64,000 bases of DNA from contig NZ_JACIEE010000008.1 of assembly GCF_014196765.1 (NCBI RefSeq), positions 1-64,000 on the forward strand. Reading direction: 5' to 3'. Positions 26,887 through 34,589 of the stretch are shown here, piece by piece (position 1 is the stretch's first letter; every line of letters begins with the position of its first letter). This DNA comes from Mycoplana azooxidifex. GTDB lineage: Bacteria; Pseudomonadota; Alphaproteobacteria; Rhizobiales; Rhizobiaceae. The notes beneath the pieces were generated by a model that was given only the letters and a program-made list of their open reading frames with translations, was not told the origin of the DNA and searched no databases. The position numbers were made by a program, and so were the translations under genes.

Positions 26887-28182
26887 TTGAAGTTAGATAT
26901 TCTCGTCCGCGTGAAGTGCAATTGGGGCAGCGTCGTGCGTTTCTATTCGGCCTTGTTGGGTATGCTTGTAGGCTTCGCGGCATCTATTTTGTCCGCAGAG
27001 GCTGCCGTTTCCATTCAAAAAATCTCGGTGGATGGCCGTGGTACCGTACTCGTCGTACGAGGCGAGTTCGAGTTCACTGACGACGCTAGCGCACTCGTCA
27101 GTGAAGCAAGGTCCTCGGGCGCGCGCGTGGTGACGTTCGACAGCAACGGTGGCAATATTCACGCCGCCATGGCCTTCGGCCGAGCTATCCGCTCCCTTGC
27201 CCTCGATACGATCCAGGTGCGATCCGCACAATGTGCGTCCGCCTGTGCTCTCGCGTATGTGGGCGGTGTGATGCGGACGGCGGAACCAGGTTCTATTGGA
27301 GTTCACCGATCCTCCTTCTCGGGCGATGCTCAGATCGATGGTCATTCAGCGGTCGCGGCTGTTCAGGCGATGACGGCAGACATTATGACTTACCTCATCG
27401 AGATGGGCGTGGACCCCAAGCTCCTTCAGTTGAGCCTATCTGTAGACAGCTCGGATATGAGATACCTGACGGCGAGCGAAATGGTGCAGTTCGGCGTCAC
27501 GTCATCCTCGCCTGCTGGCCAGCAGGTCGCGGCGGCAACTGACAAGGCCACCCCGAATGCCGTGGAACCGAGCAGAAAAGCGGAGGATGTTTCGTCTGAA
27601 GCCCGGGATCAGGCACTCAAGTTCGTTGAGAAGTATCACGAAGCGTGGTCTTGGCCGAACGACATGGCTCTCGCTTTCATGGAGGCGGGCTATGCCGACA
27701 CCGTAGTTTTCTACGGTAAGACAGTCACCAGGGACGACGTTCTCCAGGAAAAGACAGTGTTCGCTGAACGATGGCCAAAACGCGCTTACAGCGTGAAGCA
27801 CGGCTCCGAGCAGGTGCTATGCAGTTCGACCTGCGCGGTTAGCGCGATCGTTGAATGGTATGCCCATAGCCCTAAGCGAGCGAAGACTTCCTCTGGCGCA
27901 GCCGAATTCACCCTTACCTGGAACCCGAGCACGAGAAAGATTGAATCCGAAACAGGTAACGTGTTGCAGACAGATAAGAAGGTCCGAGAACCTGCACGGA
28001 TTATTTCGCAATGGCAGCAGCAAAACGGAGAATGCCGGGGAGGGTCCGGCAACTCCGACGAGACCTGGAAAGCCTGCGATCGAAGGGAAGCTCTCGGGGC
28101 CAAATTGAAGGCAGTTGGATGGTGCTATGGTCGTGAAGGCCAAGCCGGCTATCAGATGGAATGGCATATTTGCGGAATGTGA
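26887..28182 (+). CDS. Exported ClpP/SppA-like serine protease homologue with C-terminal disulphide domain
   Basis: 431 residues if a TTG start at 26887 is used. A hydrophobic segment at about 21-40 (ALLGMLVGFAASILSAEAA) acts as signal peptide. The next 180 residues follow the periplasmic ClpP-like fold common in rhizobia: SNGGNIHAAMAFGRAIR, then CASACALAYVGG where the serine nucleophile lies, then IGVHRSS with a possible catalytic His. A SnoaL/NTF2-like stretch follows (EKYHEAWSWPND to WNPSTRKI), and a cysteine-rich end. The product is probably periplasmic. Its presence as cargo between nucleases is unusual; it may belong to host interaction rather than to defence. Confidence 0.55.
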   Translation: MKLDILVRVKCNWGSVVRFYSALLGMLVGFAASILSAEAAVSIQKISVDGRGTVLVVRGEFEFTDDASALVSEARSSGARVVTFDSNGGNIHAAMAFGRAIRSLALDTIQVRSAQCASACALAYVGGVMRTAEPGSIGVHRSSFSGDAQIDGHSAVAAVQAMTADIMTYLIEMGVDPKLLQLSLSVDSSDMRYLTASEMVQFGVTSSSPAGQQVAAATDKATPNAVEPSRKAEDVSSEARDQALKFVEKYHEAWSWPNDMALAFMEAGYADTVVFYGKTVTRDDVLQEKTVFAERWPKRAYSVKHGSEQVLCSSTCAVSAIVEWYAHSPKRAKTSSGAAEFTLTWNPSTRKIESETGNVLQTDKKVREPARIISQWQQQNGECRGGSGNSDETWKACDRREALGAKLKAVGWCYGREGQAGYQMEWHICGM

Positions 28183-28214
28183 ATGACCAGCCGCTACCCC
28201 GTGGAGAAACGCGA

Positions 28215-28808
28215 ATGCTGACAAAATCCGAGCTGGAATTTCTGAACTCACAAGGCCTGGATGCAAGTCAGGTTTTCGATGCTAAGGGGCGTGCGCCCAT
28301 CGAGGTGAAGGACGAAGCCAAGCGGTTGGGAAAGAAGATCATCCTCGGTGTTCCATGTGCCGCAGCAGGGCACCGGCTGCGGACACGCTACGGTCATTGC
28401 GCGCAATGCAATCCCGCACACCTCGGATATCAAAACCGGGCCTCTGTCCAGGGCGATGTTTATATCGCCGTCTCGCCCAGTTTGAGATGGACGAAGGTCG
28501 GCAGCACCACGAACCGTGATCAACGTTTTGCGAAGCTGAATTTTGATGCTTATGGAACCGCACATGATTGGAAGCCGGTCTTTTGGGTGACGACCGAGCA
28601 GTCTGGAAAGATTGAACTCGACGTACATCGTTCCTTGAGGCGCTACAGTGTCGAGGCGACTTACGTAAAGGATGGAAAGCCGCAGGTATCACGGGAATGC
28701 TTCAGCTGTTCCGCCGTGGTTGCAATGAATGCCGTGGTCGAAAGTATTCGCCGTGGACGGTACAGGACGTCGGGCCAGTGGATGGACCAGCGCTATCAAT
28801 GGAAGTGA
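28215..28808 (+). CDS. T5orf172/GIY-YIG-like DNA-binding nuclease protein
   Basis: 197 residues from the ATG at 28215 with GGAGAAA upstream; the frame is open further back into the end of the preceding gene. The core GDVYIAVSPSLRWTKVG, then NRDQRFAKLNF and KIELDVHRSLRRY is the pattern of T5 orf172 domains, a branch of the GIY-YIG superfamily. A preceding Cys/His group (VPCAAAGHRL, YGHCAQCNP) may bind zinc. Such genes are frequent on phages and mobile elements. Substrate unknown. Confidence 0.65.
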   Translation: MLTKSELEFLNSQGLDASQVFDAKGRAPIEVKDEAKRLGKKIILGVPCAAAGHRLRTRYGHCAQCNPAHLGYQNRASVQGDVYIAVSPSLRWTKVGSTTNRDQRFAKLNFDAYGTAHDWKPVFWVTTEQSGKIELDVHRSLRRYSVEATYVKDGKPQVSRECFSCSAVVAMNAVVESIRRGRYRTSGQWMDQRYQWK

Positions 28809-28861
28809 ACAAGCTCTGTCTCGCCACCTAACAGCACAGGTGGAATGGAAGTTCTTAAACG

Positions 28862-30415
28862 CTACATCGCAGCGTTCAAGGAAATCGCGCGCCATGTTCG
28901 ATCGCCCCTTGATGGATGCTTGCCAAATACGGCTAGCGCGGTCACGTCCTCAGTTGCGCTGTCGATGGAACCGACCAAGAAAGGTGCGACAAAGACATCG
29001 TCTATAAAAGCAAATCCCTTGGTATTACGACGGAGCTGGCCATGTACAAGCTTTACGTTCTTCGTAGGCAAGTCGTTCCGCTCCACGTTGAACGCATCCA
29101 GTCGATCGTTCTTGGGGTTTCTGGCCACTCTAAACCGGACGCAATCGCCTATGCGCAGGGATTTGTCTTCGGAAACGCCCACAGCCGCTTCCTCTCCTGT
29201 TCCGTCGATGAAGACCTTCATTGACGTGTCGTCGGTTGCTTCGCGCACGACCACACCGATGTGTTCCTCAAGGCAATCCCAATATGCGCTATCCAGCCGC
29301 GTTGCAACGTGGATGACGGTCCGCCGATCATCGCCGTGCTGGCGACCGATCACGAGCGTCAACGGCGACCCGGCCTCAAATTTCATTTTACTTGTCTTGG
29401 GGCCGACCAAGCTCCAGGCGAGGCCTTTTGCGTCCTTGATTGCGAACCGCATTAAGAGCTTCTGCTTCCGATCGGGGCGAGTTCCAGCGGGCGAATGCGG
29501 AACAAGGACGCCGAGACAAGTCGCGGTCTTCGTTTCGACGACGTCGAAGCAGAGCGCAAGAGCGGCTGACGAATGCCGAGCGTAGAAGGCTTTTGGCTCC
29601 TCGGCTCCTCCTGCAGACGGGTCGTACCAGGGTTTGGCAAGTAACTCCTCGAGCCTGCGACCAAGCGGCCAGCCCTCCGCTTCGCGGATGGCAATGGTAA
29701 TATTGATCTCTAGGCTGGCTTGCGCGTGTTCGTCCTGCCCTGCCAGCAATTCGGCAAGCTCTTCATGAGCTCGCACGAGAAACTTGGGTTCGGCGGGGCA
29801 TTCGAGTGCACGGCAGAAACACGCCAGCGCCAATTCCGGTTGTTCCGATTGATATAGCCGGCCTGCTTCCGCCCAGACCCAGAACTCATTGCGCTTGGAC
29901 TTGATGACGCCAGACAAAAGCTCGGCGGCACGTTGGAAGTCGCCACTGCGTCGCAACAATGCGGCCACGTCCCAATTTAGCCAGAGCGCGTCATCGCCCG
30001 CGGCCGTTTCCTTGACACGCTCTGCCCATTGAAGCGCCATGCCTATCTGGCTGTTACTGGCGTCGGAATGTGCCTTGACCCATTTGCATAGTGCGCGGGC
30101 AATCTTCATTGCCAAGGATGGGTAGGTCTTGCCTTCAAATTCATTGGGCTTCCAATCCTCCGATCTCAAGCCTTCGGGTCCGACCCAACCGATGATGTCG
30201 GGGAATTTAGGCAGGTGCGGTCCGACTTTTGTCAGCTGGCCGAGGATGGCGGAGCAAGCCATATCCGGAACGCGTGGCTTGAGCCGATAAAACTTTCTCA
30301 TCCAGTCCATGATCTCATCCACATGACGCGGATTGACAGGCTGATTTCTGTCTAGCGCTGCGGCAAAATCGGTGATGAGGGTTTTGATTTGTTTGAAGAT
30401 GTCCCACTCGTTCAC
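28862..30415 (-). CDS. TPR protein with C-terminal OB-like region, partner of the NERD helicase
   Basis: 517 residues. The first 270 residues are helical and repeat-like (AAELLSGVIKSK, AGRLYQSEQPELALACFCRAL), consistent with TPRs. The C-terminal 240 residues are beta-rich, ending in VHGQLRRNTKGFAFID, which resembles a cold-shock/S1 type OB fold that would bind single-stranded nucleic acid. The start overlaps the stop of the upstream NERD-helicase gene (ATGA), so the two proteins are made together and probably form a complex. I do not know a named function for this pair. Confidence 0.6.
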   Translation of the reverse strand: MNEWDIFKQIKTLITDFAAALDRNQPVNPRHVDEIMDWMRKFYRLKPRVPDMACSAILGQLTKVGPHLPKFPDIIGWVGPEGLRSEDWKPNEFEGKTYPSLAMKIARALCKWVKAHSDASNSQIGMALQWAERVKETAAGDDALWLNWDVAALLRRSGDFQRAAELLSGVIKSKRNEFWVWAEAGRLYQSEQPELALACFCRALECPAEPKFLVRAHEELAELLAGQDEHAQASLEINITIAIREAEGWPLGRRLEELLAKPWYDPSAGGAEEPKAFYARHSSAALALCFDVVETKTATCLGVLVPHSPAGTRPDRKQKLLMRFAIKDAKGLAWSLVGPKTSKMKFEAGSPLTLVIGRQHGDDRRTVIHVATRLDSAYWDCLEEHIGVVVREATDDTSMKVFIDGTGEEAAVGVSEDKSLRIGDCVRFRVARNPKNDRLDAFNVERNDLPTKNVKLVHGQLRRNTKGFAFIDDVFVAPFLVGSIDSATEDVTALAVFGKHPSRGDRTWRAISLNAAM

Positions 30416-33084
30416 AAGAATATCCTCTTGACCTCTTCGAGCAGTTCCAAATCACTTACTTGGCGTGGGCGCAGGCCGGAAACCAACCCCTGCTTATCGA
30501 AATTTACCTCTATGACGACACGCTCATCATGGTGCCGCACAAGGGTGATCGTCAGTCGGTATGGTGTCTCTTCATGGGATACGAGCCGCCAGCCCTTTCT
30601 GCCAGATCGCGATCGGATTGATCGAAGTAAGTCATCTGCTTCCGGGGAGTGGGAGTTGGTCTGCAAACACCCAGCCGCCGCCTCCGTCAGTAGCGGCCAG
30701 AACGCCGGATCGCTGAGATGCATGGCCGTGACGATGTTTTTGCCGTTATAGGGAACACGCATTTTGCACTGCGCCCCGTTTGGACCAATCAAGCTATACT
30801 GCTCTTGGTAGGGATAGCATTCTGCCTTGCCTACCCGCCAACCCAAGCTCTCCAGAACCTGGGCTATCCGGAGCCAGATCGCAGCCGATCTGAGAACATC
30901 CTTCGATTGATCAAGCCCAGGCGGCAGATCGCGTTGCAAGTCTCTCTCGGAGGCAACGCCATTGGCTTCGAACGACCAGCCCGCGCCTACCGCGATGTCC
31001 TTGGCAACCGTGACGGTACTCGCATTCCAGGTTGCGGAATCGAACGGATGAATTTCAGTGAAGTTGACAAGGACCAGTTCGCGTTCGCCGACCGTCAACG
31101 CAGAGTAAAGCCAGCGAAAGTATGCTTCCGTATGATTTCCCGCGGCAAGGTCGCAGTTAACGTAGCAAATCGGCTGCGACATTCCTTGCGCGTGGTGAAC
31201 TGTGGAGGCGTAGCCGAACCGCGCGTATACGAAATCCGGTGGTGGAGGGGTTATCGCCAAGCTTCCATCATACCCGTCGTCAGAAGCACTTCTGCGATTC
31301 CGCTCAATATTGCCTCGCCAAACGCTTTCGGCAACTGCGATTTCCTTTTCCAATTCCGGCTTGTCTGCGTTCAAAAACTCTTCGAACAAGTTGATCTTGA
31401 TCTCGTTCAGGTTTCCAACATCGCAGGCAATCGAATGAAACGTGACGGGATTATTCTTCGCCCAGTTCAGCCCCTGAGAGTATCTGGTCTTTTCGCCGAC
31501 CCGTACCACTCTCTGCCTTCCACCCAGTTGCCTGTAAATGCCGGGATCAAGAGGGTCGCGAACATCATGTCCTACATAGATTTCCAATAAATCCCCGGGC
31601 TCGACACTGGCCAGGAGCGTCTTGTCGTGAAGGCGTTCGCGCATCCACTGAGTGAACCCATTGGCCTTGACGTGTGTCTCCGCTAGATACCATGTGGATA
31701 GCGGATCGGAACGGAAGTGTTCGAGCATCTCCACAGCCGCGGACTGTTTCTCCGACTGTCTGAAGCCATCGTCCGTTTTCAATTCCAGTTCGGTAAACCG
31801 TTTCGAACGAATGGCATTCACTAGGCGCTCTGCATTTGCCAGCTTTGCAGAACCACCCGTTACATCTATCACCTGATCAAGCTCCAGGGACTGATGACTT
31901 ATATCCCGCTTCCTCTGATACTCTCCGAGTAATGCGGACTCGTCATCCGCCGAGCGTTGAATCTGATAATGATCGCCGAAGAAAATCACCTTACGCTGAC
32001 TTTTCCCGAGTTCAGCAAAATCAAAATAGTCGGCGAGCAGATGGCCGCTGCCGTACTGCTTTCCATCTGGCGTGGTGAAGCGCGAATTGCCGAGTAGGTG
32101 CGCATCATCTAGGAAATAGACACAATCCTGCGGGTCGTCGCATTGTCGCAACGGGATGACCTTCGCTTTTTTCGCTTCTGAGTTTGGGTCTTGGCCTTCA
32201 TCCTCATCAGCATTGCCAGAATAGAGGTGCGCGTAGATGCTCGAAGCTTCCACCTCTGCGCGCTCGGCAAGGCGGCGATTCGGACCCAGAACAATCGCTT
32301 TTCGCCCGGCTAGAGTAACGTCTTCGACAGCCAAAGCTAAAAGCCTGCTCTTGCCTGTGGAGGTCATGCCCCGCACGGAGAAACTCACTAGGTCGCCAGA
32401 TGAAACGAAGCTGCGTAGGGCCTCGAGTGCTTCCTGTTGATGGAGAGTTGCCGATGCCTGACGCCTGGGCTCTACGGTGCCGGTTTCGATAGTTCGGATC
32501 GCGGGCTTGGTGGACTTCCACTCGATTGGCTGGACGCCCAGACGTTGGACTATTTCCTGTGCTTCCCTCCGCTCAATCCTCAACTCGGGCGACCCGAGAT
32601 TTTCCAAAAGGGTCGCACAGGTAGCCATGTCCGTCGGAAACAACCACGAGCGAACCTTGGATGGGAGTTCGAGTTCGTCAACTATGCGACCGGAAAACAC
32701 GACGCTCCCGGAGATATGGCCAAGGGTGCGGCCCTGAAGCAATGATCTGGAGTTCAGCCAGTTCAATACGGAAAACTTGTTGTCGCGAAGTTGTTGAAAT
32801 GGATTGGTCTTGCTTCCGCCCTTCACCAGGATTCCGTCAGCTTGCCATGGGCCGTTCTCGGTTCCAGTCAGTCTGCCGCCATGGCTTTTGAAGTCAACAA
32901 CCAAGATCGCGGAGGGCAGGATACAAACCGCGTCAATTTCCGTACCATTCCAAAGGGCGTTGGCAATGACGAAAATCCAATCGTTGCTGGTAGCCCAACG
33001 ATCTTCCAGTCCCTCCAGGAACTGTTGCAGCATCTGGTTTTCGTGCGTTCGGGTAGCTCTCTCTCCGTATGCAACTATGCTCAC
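30412..33084 (-). CDS. NERD nuclease-superfamily 1 helicase fusion
   Basis: 890 residues. The N-terminus is a NERD domain: EIDAVCILP with Asp51 and VVDFKSHGG with Asp64 and Lys66 form the D-DxK nuclease site. From residue 210 there is a superfamily 1 helicase or DUF2075-like ATPase: Q-like HQQEALEALR, Walker A GMTSTGKS at 239-246, Walker B YFLDDAHLL, FGDHYQIQRS, and the C-terminal motif TVHHAQGMSQ. The last 150 residues are unassigned. Fusion of nuclease and helicase suits processing of foreign DNA or RNA. It is first in a two-gene operon with the TPR/OB protein; promoter sequence should lie in the 258-bp gap 33085-33342. Confidence 0.8.
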   Translation of the reverse strand: MSIVAYGERATRTHENQMLQQFLEGLEDRWATSNDWIFVIANALWNGTEIDAVCILPSAILVVDFKSHGGRLTGTENGPWQADGILVKGGSKTNPFQQLRDNKFSVLNWLNSRSLLQGRTLGHISGSVVFSGRIVDELELPSKVRSWLFPTDMATCATLLENLGSPELRIERREAQEIVQRLGVQPIEWKSTKPAIRTIETGTVEPRRQASATLHQQEALEALRSFVSSGDLVSFSVRGMTSTGKSRLLALAVEDVTLAGRKAIVLGPNRRLAERAEVEASSIYAHLYSGNADEDEGQDPNSEAKKAKVIPLRQCDDPQDCVYFLDDAHLLGNSRFTTPDGKQYGSGHLLADYFDFAELGKSQRKVIFFGDHYQIQRSADDESALLGEYQRKRDISHQSLELDQVIDVTGGSAKLANAERLVNAIRSKRFTELELKTDDGFRQSEKQSAAVEMLEHFRSDPLSTWYLAETHVKANGFTQWMRERLHDKTLLASVEPGDLLEIYVGHDVRDPLDPGIYRQLGGRQRVVRVGEKTRYSQGLNWAKNNPVTFHSIACDVGNLNEIKINLFEEFLNADKPELEKEIAVAESVWRGNIERNRRSASDDGYDGSLAITPPPPDFVYARFGYASTVHHAQGMSQPICYVNCDLAAGNHTEAYFRWLYSALTVGERELVLVNFTEIHPFDSATWNASTVTVAKDIAVGAGWSFEANGVASERDLQRDLPPGLDQSKDVLRSAAIWLRIAQVLESLGWRVGKAECYPYQEQYSLIGPNGAQCKMRVPYNGKNIVTAMHLSDPAFWPLLTEAAAGCLQTNSHSPEADDLLRSIRSRSGRKGWRLVSHEETPYRLTITLVRHHDERVVIEVNFDKQGLVSGLRPRQVSDLELLEEVKRIFL

Positions 33085-33138
33085 ATGTATTCCTCAAACG
33101 CATCTGTACAGTATCTTAGCCTCCACCAAGACTAAGAT

Positions 33139-33157
33139 ACCGTCAATAACTGACGGT
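33139..33157. terminator. Possible terminator hairpin between NERD helicase and SMEK genes
   Basis: ACCGTCA and TGACGGT form a perfect 7-bp stem with a 5-base loop. The adjoining T-richness is modest on both strands, so termination of the leftward SMEK transcript is possible but weakly supported. The remainder of the 258-bp gap holds no gene. Confidence 0.35.
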
Positions 33158-33342
33158 TCTTCGGCATCAGTGGTAGCAAAATTCAAGGTCTTACAGGACA
33201 CGACCCGATAAGCCGAGCGGAATTCGGGGATATCCATGTGAACCGACGACTCTCAAAGGGTAGGTGAGGGGCCACAGCGGCCCTGTGGGACGCCGATGCT
33301 ATGAGGCAACAAGGTTCGTTCAACATTTCGCTCGAGATTCCT

Positions 33343-34389
33343 TCATGGCGGTTTCCCGAAGAATGAAAAATCTAATGGAACGACTACGCTTTTTGGGTCC
33401 AGCTCATGGGTTGTCAAAAAGTCGAGGAACGCGCCGTCGAACCCATCTCGCTCAGTTCCAGGGAAGTTAAGCCTCCAGTATCCTGATTTGTGAAATTCAT
33501 GTTCCTCTGGCGCGTCGTACGAGATGAACCCTCGGTCCGCGAGAAACCTTAGTTCGCCGACCGTGTCGCCGTATCTTGAACGTCGGGTTATCTGATCCGC
33601 ATTTACATGAAATCCCCAAGCGCCCGCTCCAGGGCGCTCCTCACTCCAACTCAGCATCCATGCTAAAAACTCGCGAGAGATTCTTGGAAGGTCTGCAATC
33701 GCTTCCGCAAAACCATTTAAATCCCGCGCCGCATCGTCGGCGTCGCCGCCATATATCTCTTCACCGATTCCCGAGGTCGCGAAGACACTTCCGTCTGTTA
33801 TTATGACGCTGCTTTTCGGCTCTACAAAGTCCTCGAGGCTAGTAGGAAACTTTCCGTCGTCGCCTTTGACCTCCAGCTCTACGCGGATTCTGACGGTCTC
33901 GGCCATGATCAGCCGGTGTAAATCTTGAAGCTTCAAAATTGGCATCATGACCGCGTCACGAATTAGGTCGGTCATGTCCCAGATATTAGATTCACTGAAG
34001 CCCGTCCTGGCGACGTCTGGGGTATCAAGTGTGTAGCTCCCCTGTTTATTGCCAATCGCTAGAACAAGAATACGATCATAGACTCGCAGATGGTCGGCCG
34101 TCACTTTTTCTAAGGTCTTTTTAACTTTTGGACTCGACGCCGAAGATGTGATCTGGACCGCAACTTTTGCATCAGCGTCTCCAAGATCGAGGCCAGGTTC
34201 GTTGGAGCGTTTCGTGTTAAGATTTACTAGGTTCCAACCGTGAACCAAGTTGAGGACGTCTCTAAAAAAGTTTTCCAGTAGGCTGTTCAGGGCAACGTCA
34301 CCGATTTTGCCCCTCATGTCGACCTGATGCGCTATCGCCGCAAGTTCATCGACGATCTGCCCAATAAAATAACCTCGACTGCTGCTCAT
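33343..34389 (-). CDS. SMEK-domain protein
   Basis: 348 residues from the ATG at 34389; the open frame runs back to 34563 but that part is transposon end. The N-terminus (SRGYFIGQIVDELAA, LENFFRDVLNLVHGWNLVNLN, then PGLDLGDADAKVAVQITSS) matches the SMEK domain found in many suspected defence proteins and related to restriction-like folds (D-x-D and QxTS positions). The C-terminal 170 residues read like a helical winged-helix region (GELRFLADRGFISYD). It is the last cargo gene, leftward, and its promoter must lie inside the right end of the transposon between transposase-binding repeats. Function unproven. Confidence 0.6.
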   Translation of the reverse strand: MSSSRGYFIGQIVDELAAIAHQVDMRGKIGDVALNSLLENFFRDVLNLVHGWNLVNLNTKRSNEPGLDLGDADAKVAVQITSSASSPKVKKTLEKVTADHLRVYDRILVLAIGNKQGSYTLDTPDVARTGFSESNIWDMTDLIRDAVMMPILKLQDLHRLIMAETVRIRVELEVKGDDGKFPTSLEDFVEPKSSVIITDGSVFATSGIGEEIYGGDADDAARDLNGFAEAIADLPRISREFLAWMLSWSEERPGAGAWGFHVNADQITRRSRYGDTVGELRFLADRGFISYDAPEEHEFHKSGYWRLNFPGTERDGFDGAFLDFLTTHELDPKSVVVPLDFSFFGKPP

Positions 34390-34450
34390 ACTGCTGTTGC
34401 CTCGCCGACGATTTAGAAACGCGTCGAACTGAAAGTGTAAAAGTAGATTC

Positions 34451-34470
34451 CTCACAAGGGAATGCCCGAA
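34451..34470 (+). repeat. Internal transposase-binding-site-like repeat, right end
   Basis: CTCACAAGGGAATGCCCGAA matches 34559-34578 in the right terminal repeat at 15 of 20 positions in the same orientation. A weaker copy (CTCAACGCAGGAATGC) starts at 34481, 30 bp on, and another partial one (GCACAAAATAGGGACA) lies near 34495. Closely spaced direct repeats inside the right end are typical of Tn7-family TnsB sites. Confidence 0.6.
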
Positions 34471-34558
34471 AACTGCTTTCCTCAACGCAGGAATGCACAA
34501 AATAGGGACAATGAATGGCTGAAATGCCGCTACTAAGTTGTTGATTCTCGGTAAATTA

Positions 34559-34584
34559 TTCACAAGGGTAGTCGCGAAGCCACA
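34559..34584 (-). repeat. Right terminal inverted repeat of the Tn7-like element
   Basis: Read on the minus strand this end starts TGTGGCTTCGCG and finishes with ACTACCCTTGTGAA. It is the partner of 2570-2595 with 21 of 26 identities, and ends in CA on the plus strand next to the CTGGC duplication. Confidence 0.85.
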
Positions 34585-34589
34585 CTGGC
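34585..34589. repeat. Target-site duplication CTGGC, right copy
   Basis: CTGGC follows the CA tip of the element at 34583-34584 and matches 2565-2569. The tail-gene reading frame resumes here as DWLYRYKDL when joined through one copy of the repeat. Confidence 0.85.

Larger units (their letters stand above)
2570..34584. mobile_element. Tn7-like transposon with defence-type cargo, 32,015 bp
   Basis: The element has matching ends: 26-bp terminal inverted repeats with 21 identities, a shared 14-bp core ACTACCCTTGTGAA, TG at the outer tips, and a 5-bp direct duplication of target DNA. It encodes TnsA-, TnsB- and TnsC-like proteins and a 715-residue TniQ/TnsD-type protein in one operon at 7063-13278. 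The cargo fills the rest. A further TnsB-site-like repeat lies about 100 bp inside the right end. It interrupts a gene-transfer-agent tail gene. The intact ends, clean duplication and uninterrupted tns genes suggest a fairly recent and possibly still mobile insertion. No tnsE and no CRISPR array or Cas gene is visible, so targeting most likely depends on TniQ. Confidence 0.9.

Noticed and set aside
2570-34584. CRISPR-associated transposon
   Set aside because: No repeat-spacer array and no Cas gene are visible, and TniQ is long (715 residues), as in TnsD-type site-specific elements.
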